Shown: piece after piece, positions 58,015 through 64,000 of the stretch
Position numbering within the stretch: the first letter of the stretch is position 1
Layout: every line of letters begins with the position of its first letter
From: Spongilla lacustris
Lineage: Eukaryota; Porifera; Demospongiae; Spongillida; Spongillidae
Direction: 5' to 3'
Assembly: GCA_949361645.1 (NCBI GenBank)
Contig: OX442415.1
Coordinates: forward strand, 7,901,573-7,965,572
DNA: 64,000 nucleotides
Position numbers and translations under genes: made by a program
The notes under the pieces: generated by a model
What the model was told of the DNA's origin: nothing
Seen by the model: only the letters and a program-made list of their open reading frames with translations
Database searches by the model: none

Positions 58015-58099
58015 TATTGATGCGCAGACGCTCGTAGCTTTCTAGTAAACAAGTGTGCATTTATTCACCATTATTCATAGCCAGGATGGCTCTGCATGG

Positions 58100-58635
58100 C
58101 AATGGACCAGATCAGGGTCCTATTACAAAGATCTCAGCCACCAATGAATGGCCAGGTAGGTGAGTTGCCAGCCTGGAGATGGTATCCTGGGCATCTTTGC
58201 CTCAATGTCCATATGTCTCCACTGCCAATGGAATGCAGGAACAACCTAACTCCTGGCATTGGGATAACATTGGAGTGTAGCTTACGGGCCTCTGCTGCAA
58301 GGACTGCTGCACTAGCTTGGTGACATGATTCACCTAAGATGGCCGGGCAGAGAGGTGATGTGATGGCGATATCAGGTGCAGCAGTTTTGCCTCTGTCCCA
58401 TCTGGCAAGCTGGTCTGATGTGATCAACCTCTCCATGCAACACACAAGTGGGCATGATGACAGAGGTCAAAAGATCTCACCCCACAAGTGATCATGGCGT
58501 ATGACCACAGCCTGCAGGTCACAGCATGATGACAAAGAGGATCAAGGGCAGTAGGAGAATGGACATATGGATCTGAAGTGTCACCACATTATGGCCACCT
58601 GGTACTCATTGGACTGGTGGTGCAAGCCCAAACTT
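58100..58635 (-). pseudogene. Non-LTR retrotransposon 3' fragment, copy 2
   Basis: Minus-strand frames read PDIAITSPLCPAILGESC and ASAAVLAAEARKLHSN. In the next frame come CIPLAVETYGH*GKDAQDT and ISRLATHL. These match the C-terminal nuclease-like domain of the adjacent copy (PLVVEVFGGWGSEAQEALSR). Frameshifts, stops and a degenerate upstream CHHAVTC segment mark it as dead. It abuts the 3' end of copy 1. Confidence 0.75.
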
Positions 58636-60205
58636 TTTATTAATTTTTTTAATTAATAATTCTAGCGGATGATGCAGCCAGAATTGAATGAGAATACATG
58701 ATTACACATAGATATACATGAGGAACACAATGCAGAAAACTAAATACTAAGCTACATGTACACAGAACTAATATCTACTACACTTTTGGTTCTACCCAGT
58801 AAAGCCCTTGCATTCTGGCACATCAGGGTAATGCCCAGGCAGCAGTATACTGAGGCTAACACCTCAGGCCAGAAATGACTTGTCCTGATGGCTAGTTGCT
58901 TGGCAACCCTTGAGAGAGCTTCTTGTGCCTCGCTTCCCCAACCACCAAATACCTCCACGACCAATGGGACACATACCCAACCTCTCGCTGTACAGGGAAT
59001 GTCATTTTTGGCATGTTTTTCCTGCTCTCCCAGCTCAGCAGTATAACCTGAGGTCATGCTCGCTCCCAATAAAAAGTTTGAGTTGAGTGGATTGATGACC
59101 TTCAAATCAAATGCTGCTGAACATGAGCTCAGAGACCAGTAAGGCACCAACACATCAGCCGGTCGTGCTCTGTCCATTGTTGAGGTGAGCCCACAACCTC
59201 TTTCAATTTCAGGAGCAAGACTAGCCTTACGACAGTAATCTGCGAAGCCGTCACGAAGGCGGTTGTGCCTTGTGAATGCATCACCACCTGAACGACATGC
59301 ATGTATCAGGGCATGGTGCCCATGAATGTCCAGGGCTTGGGAGCAGTGTGGGCAGGCATCTACATCTGTGGAAAGTGGAAGCCCAAGCCACCATTTCACT
59401 AAGGCATAGACTTCATTGGGCAGCAGGTCTAACCCCAATTTTGGAGATGGTTGTGCCCTCAGCCATGCATGTGCTTGGTGAGCAGAGATGGCTAGTAGTC
59501 TGGCCTTGTCTACTGTTGATGCTCCATCAAGCAAAGAAAGGAAGCCAGCTTTCTCAATAGCTGAGGATAACTTGTGCTGATGATGGGAAGCATCTTGTAC
59601 ACCTTCTACAGAGAGCTGCTCACAACATGCTACCTTCCCATTGAACACCGTGATGGCATCACAGAGGTGCTGCATAGTCAGTTCTGATGGATGGATTGGT
59701 GTTAGTGAGGTAGACAAGGAGGCGATATAGGCTGCTTGTGCATGGGTGTTCAGGGAGCGCAATCCTAGCCCTCCGTACTTGAGGCCAAGTTGGGCTTGAC
59801 TGCAAGCCCGTGGGGTTAGCTCAATCTCCAGTGAGCCATCTAAGCGGTGAAGCACATCATCATCGAACCTGGCAAATGCTTCCAATGAAGCAGCAGTGGG
59901 TGGGATGGAACGAGCCAGCTGTGCCAGCCTGCAGAATGAAGCACATACCCTGAGAAGAGCAATCGCAGACTGAGGGTCACAAAGCTTAGGCAGAAGGGAT
60001 AATAATTGGTTGGCTTCCTTCCGCTTCTTTTCAATGAACTTAAGGCAGTGCAGAAATCAGGGCTGCCAATGGGACCACCAAGAATCTGAAAGTCCGGTGT
60101 TCAGTAACACGGGATCTCAGGATGGAGCATTGAGAGATCCTGCTTGTTAAGTATCTGGCATTTCTTGAAGTTGATCTGTAAACCATTTAAGGTACTGTCC
60201 CCATA
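58636..60205 (-). mobile_element. Non-LTR retrotransposon copy 1, 5'-truncated
   Basis: On the minus strand the copy begins within the RT thumb region (LNGLQINFKKCQI near 60195) and runs to an A/T-rich tail near 58640. It is one of two adjacent members of the same family. Confidence 0.8.
58752..60195 (-). pseudogene. Non-LTR retrotransposon RT C-terminus with CCHC-like and RPAD domains (truncated)
   Basis: Upstream part: a frame with TPDFQILGGPIG is interrupted by a stop after IPCY and by a frameshift before KFIEKKRKEANQLLSLLPKL and FCRLAQLARSIPPTAASL. From 59885 the frame is open for 377 codons. It contains GLKYGGLGLRSLNTHAQAAY, LLPNEVYALVKWWLGLPL, a zinc-knuckle-like CPHC...GHHAL...C (residues 178-197), RHNRLRD, and RPADVLVPYW...FDLK (241-262), a PD-(D/E)xK-like arrangement as in restriction-like endonucleases of site-specific LINEs. 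The stop is at 58752. Most of the RT and any upstream ORF are missing, so it is not mobile. Confidence 0.85.
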
Positions 60206-60303
60206 TTATCTCTGGATGATTCATTTGAGTCATGTGTACAATATTGGATGCACATTTAGGTCGGGCTACGCATAGGCGACGCCCAACTAGGGTTAGTGTG
60301 CAT

Positions 60304-60326
60304 GGGGGGGGGGGGGGGGGGGGGGG
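60304..60326. repeat. G23 homopolymer
   Basis: Uninterrupted run of 23 G after CAT. A further G-rich run lies at 61191-61216. Length is uncertain in any assembly. Confidence 0.9.
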
Positions 60327-60652
60327 TAACTGAAGTACAGCTTGAGGTTGTTCAAAATTTCTAACAACCGGTTGAAGCGGTAATTTAGCCGAAAAAGAAC
60401 CAGTTGAGGCGGCTAATATTTTTGATTCTCGCAATCGGTACTACGGAACAACCGGTTTCAAGCCTTAACTAGGTACTTGGATTTTTTTTTCAAATTGATA
60501 TCTTCAATTCGCATGGTTCTAAAAAGAGTAAAAAAATGTGCATTCCAACGGTATATTACTTATCATACCATCTTTTTTCATTCGGTCAATAAGGCAGCAT
60601 AAAGCGGTACTATTGAATGTATGGAATTGAATGACCGCGCAAAAAATAACTG

Positions 60653-62900
60653 TGCCGGTGTGGGAGGGCGGATTGTCCCCCCGTGCAGAATGTCCCCCCG
60701 GACATTCTGCACTAGTGTACAATGTCCCCCCGGACATTCCACACTAGGGCAAACTGTCCCCCACTAGGGTAAAATGTCCCCCCCGGACACTCCACACTAT
60801 ATAGGGCGCTGTCATGGCAAAAATTATCCTACCTAAAATTTATCCTAGGATAAATATTTGCTGCAAAAATCTATCCTACGATAAATTTTGGCTGCCAAAA
60901 TCTATCCTAGGATAAAATTTGGCTGCCAAATATTATCCTACTCTGCCAAAAAATGTCATAGGGGATTTTGACTGTCAAATTTCATCCTAACACGGAATAG
61001 TGAATGTTCCCTCTCAGGTTAAGTTTTCAGTGCCTACTTGCAAAAATCAGCTGTCACTCCAAACAGTGCATGAAGAAATCAGTGGACCTTCTCGTGAGTG
61101 AGTGAACCCTCCACCCCACCTTCCCTTCGCCACGCGCGCAATACTATGATTCAATGACTTCCAGCCGTTAAGATACAACGGACGGCACTTGGGAGGGGGG
61201 GGGGGGGGAGGGAGGGTTTGAGAAGTACACACCTTTGTCTTATATTATAGGGAATTTTGTCTTGTCATGCAAATATCAACCTACTACTTGCCAGAGCCTG
61301 CAGGTGACTCTGAGAAGAGTACAATATTACAATATACTGGTAAAAGGTCACTGAATAAATACAAGAACATGCATTACAGCCTTCATCATACACGCGTGGT
61401 TGCTATATATGCATGTATTTAGTGTGTGTGTGAGAGACATGTACCTTTTGTGGGATCAATCCCTACATACATACGGCGGAATGTCTCTAACGAAGCGTAT
61501 GTTAATTCGCTGTTGATAGGTTTTATCTAAAGAATGTGAACTATTTTAATTTTTATTTTTTTCGGGGAAAGTGGTCGGGTTAATACCGTAGAACCGAACT
61601 GGAGGCTACGACCCTGGTAGTCCACAAGATCTAGTTAGGCGTAGCCCGACCTTCCGCCAATACGCGAAGCTAGTCACTTCCAGCCGCATCCTCGCATGGC
61701 TTCACTAAGCTTCTCTGTGTTGAATTTTTAAAGAAGAGCTGATGCTGATCAAAAAGAAATTTAGCGCCACGGCTTGTGCGTATTTTAGGCCCATACGTGT
61801 AGCCAGGATGCCTGGCGGGGGGAGGGGGGAACCGACTCAACGTGGGGTCCTGGCTACATGTATTGCTCTCCCATCCCCATTTCACCCCTTCCCCCACATT
61901 ACCATTCTAAAAACGGCTCAACTCTAGGAGTGGGATAAAAAATGGCAGGGTGGGATAATTTCTTGCAGTCTGGAAAGTTGCCAAAATATATCCTATATCC
62001 TAGGATAATATTTTGCGGGCGGATAGAATTTTTCGTGACAGCGCAATGTCCTATCTATAGGATAACAAAGGCAGTTATAAACGTCCAACAGGCTGGTTTT
62101 TAACAAAGACCCGTCCTTATATAGCGTAAAAACCATCCTGCCCGGATTGTGCGCAATAATTCAATTCATACGTCAAATTCGACAAAAACCCTCCAAGTAA
62201 GGTTTTTACAATATTCCCACCCTGGACGCAGGAAGCATGGTTTTTACGGTATTTAGGATGGGTTTTAGTCTGGGTACCGGTTGTACTATAACGCAACAGA
62301 TGAACTGACGATGGGAATAGCCTTTCCAGAGATATGTCAGGCGGTGCACGCAGTGTGGAGCTGTGTTTATGTGACATTACTTTTCAGGCTATGATCCTAT
62401 TGATCTCAATATATTTCAATCTCTCATACTGATGAGATTTCAACCATGAAGTATATCAATCACCACTCCTTAAGGAATTTTCAGTAATAATGTATATATG
62501 TGTGTGAATATTGGTTTCAATGAGTGCTTTGACGACACGGAAAGTTAAGAGCTGTGTATTCGTTAAGGAATTTAATACTAAAATTCTAAATGTTCGTGTA
62601 TGTGTGTCAGTATTGGTTACAATGAGCATTTCAAGAGGCGGAACGACATGCAGCTACTGAGTAATGGCGTCAACGTGATCCCGTGTACTGCTGCCGTAAA
62701 CATTTCCTAGCCTTGTCATAGATGAAATAAAATGTTATGAGGGGGGACATTTTACTCTGGAGGGGGACAGTTTGCCCTAGTGTAGATTGTCCGGAGGGAC
62801 ATTGTACACTAGTGCAGAATATCCGGGGAGACATTGTACACTAGTGCAAAACGTCCGGGGGGACAAATTTTAGGGGGGACATTGTGCACTACGACACCGG
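60653..62900. mobile_element. TIR element I with GTCC-rich subterminal repeats
   Basis: Left CCGGTGTGGGAGGGCGGATT (60655) pairs with the complement of CCGGTGTCGTAGTGCACAAT (ends about 62900). Both ends carry several units of the type ATGTCCCCCCGGACATT plus CACTAG, in mirrored order including GGGCAAACTGTCCCC. Element J is nested inside the left end. No coding sequence is recognised. Confidence 0.78.
60803..62046. mobile_element. TIR element J with TATCCTAGGATA palindromes
   Basis: Left AGGGCGCTGTCATGGCAAAA pairs with the complement ending TTTTTCGTGACAGCGC (near 62044). The left end holds four or five units of about 33 bp, each with TATCC(T)A(G/C)GATAAA and TTTGGCTGCCAAA. The right end has degenerate equivalents (TATCCTAGGATAATATTTTG). 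It has no gene. Confidence 0.72.
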
Positions 62901-63709
62901 TTTAACTTATATTCGCTACACTGATCTTACCAAACATGCTACTGCAGCCAAATATATAAGGAGTAACTGCCACACATACCTGCATATAAAAATAGTTTTT
63001 AGAAGGTACTACAGCAGATATTATGTATAAAATCATGCCAAATATGCAGGCTGCTCATGGTAGCGATATAGAAATATATAGCCAAGTGTATGTATATCAT
63101 GTTCTCGGAAACAAAATTTTACCATTCAATGAAAAAGGCATTTCACATGTCAGGAAAATGAACAAAAATCATATCTCCAGTAATATAGTCAGTAAGCAGC
63201 TGTAATATGCATATTTATTCATCTTCCCCTTCTTCCTCGATGTTATGCTGTGTCCTTTAACAGATGGTGGCTTTTGGAACTTTGCCAGTACTTTTCACTG
63301 AAATAATGTGTCCACGATACAGAATATTTTGTTTTTGCTCAGTAAACCATAAATGTTCAATGTAAAGGCCATTAAGTATAGACATATTAGATTTCTAACA
63401 GTTTCTGTTTGTTAATGCTAAGTTATGGGAGATCTTTTTGCTTTTTATATTTATTGAAATATTTCAATAAACTGCTGGTATGTGCCAATTGTGAATTTCT
63501 TACTTTAGCTTTTTTAAAATTTTAAGTTTAATATTTTAGAATGAAGATTGGATTCAATTTTAGCCTTCCATTGTAAAGCTTGCTTTCAATTGTGTATGTG
63601 CCTACTCCTGTGGTTATTCATTTTCAGTTGTTGTTTTTAAGCATGTGATTTACTTTAGCCATTCTCTACAACTCATCCTTCCTTTTAGCACAATTGTTAC
63701 AATCAGTTC
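62900..63709. other. No gene recognised
   Basis: AT-rich sequence with a 60-codon plus frame (63023-63205) lacking any family feature. Confidence 0.45.
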
Positions 63710-64000
63710 TTACATTAAGTGGAACTGATAGGTAAAGGTGGATTCTGTAGTCAAAACTGGTAAAGGAACAGCTACATCCTCAGCTGTGTCAATAGACACT
63801 ATAAACTGCTCATTGAGAAACACCTCTACTTCAGCCCAACATCTTGTAAGATTTTTTAAAAAATTTGACATTACATGTATATTTATAATATGACGTATTG
63901 CCCACCGCAACACATCAGGTGTAGTGGTGACACTGCTTCCAGCAGAGTGCTCAAAAATTGATGCAATGATACTTCTTGCATTTTCTAAACGTTGAGATGC
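63710..64000 (-). CDS. C-terminal end of an unknown coding frame, running off the window
   Basis: On the minus strand the frame is open from the window edge (ASQRLENARSIIASIFEHSA) through HVMSNFLKNLTRCWAEVEVF and DTAEDVAVPLPVL to a stop at 63710-63712, 96 residues. Composition and length favour a genuine coding region over chance, but no family is recognised. It could be host or transposon-derived. The upstream part lies beyond 64000. Confidence 0.5.
   Translation of the reverse strand, partial: ASQRLENARSIIASIFEHSAGSSVTTTPDVLRWAIRHIINIHVMSNFLKNLTRCWAEVEVFLNEQFIVSIDTAEDVAVPLPVLTTESTFTYQFHLM

Noticed and set aside
59276..59560. 94-codon plus-strand ORF
   Set aside because: Antisense shadow of the LINE C-terminal frame.

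Overview
The window is eukaryotic and almost certainly metazoan. It has GT-AG introns, many of them only about 50-60 nt, and a multi-exon leishmanolysin-type metalloprotease gene. It also has a copia element primed by an initiator-tRNA fragment, and pogo/Tigger, hAT, Tc1/mariner-like, foldback and non-LTR elements. The very short introns, moderate AT richness and dense transposons fit a sponge or another compact-intron marine invertebrate. This is inference; no marker in the window fixes the species.

Layout. 1-2.5 kb: a 143-bp minisatellite of about 16.5 units. 2.5-9.1 kb: mostly unannotated DNA with a candidate small split gene (4.84-5.39 kb, with an alternative or second 3' exon at 8.45-8.63 kb). 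9.12-13.51 kb: a complete but mutated copia element on the minus strand with a perfect 5-bp target duplication. 14.25-38.97 kb: three members of one foldback (palindromic) family lie end to end, separated only by about 20 bp of AT-rich DNA. They are a 0.8-kb short form (A) and two giant palindromes (B, 14.4 kb; C, 9.5 kb). Each giant arm is built of the same modules: a terminal inverted repeat shared with the short form, a roughly 350-bp module ending in a first-exon-like ORF with a splice donor, thousands of bases of 48/37-bp tandem repeats, a C-rich module, and a conserved central core. Inside B sits an intact pogo/Tigger-type element with a full-length DDD transposase. Its 387-bp inverted repeats carry what looks like a complete exon with both splice sites.

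38.97-50.5 kb: nested small elements (foldbacks, a Tc1/mariner-like MITE, a GC-rich TIR element, hAT remnants), a possible secreted cysteine-rich peptide ORF at 47.60 kb, and stretches with nothing recognisable. 51.5-56.4 kb: the best host gene, a leishmanolysin-like (M8) peptidase on the plus strand in 14 phase-consistent exons; its N-terminal exons were not found. 58.1-60.2 kb: two 5'-truncated copies of one non-LTR retrotransposon family on the minus strand. 60.65-62.9 kb: two nested TIR elements with short palindromic arrays. The right edge holds an open minus-strand coding frame that runs off the window.

How the parts relate: the window is mainly a transposon landscape around a few host genes. 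The only apparently intact transposase is the pogo type, and its terminal repeats do not resemble those of foldbacks A-C, so nothing here shows what moves the foldback family. No rRNA or tRNA gene, CRISPR array or bacterial-type operon was seen. Positions were read by eye; splice models rest on signals and reading phase, not on transcripts.
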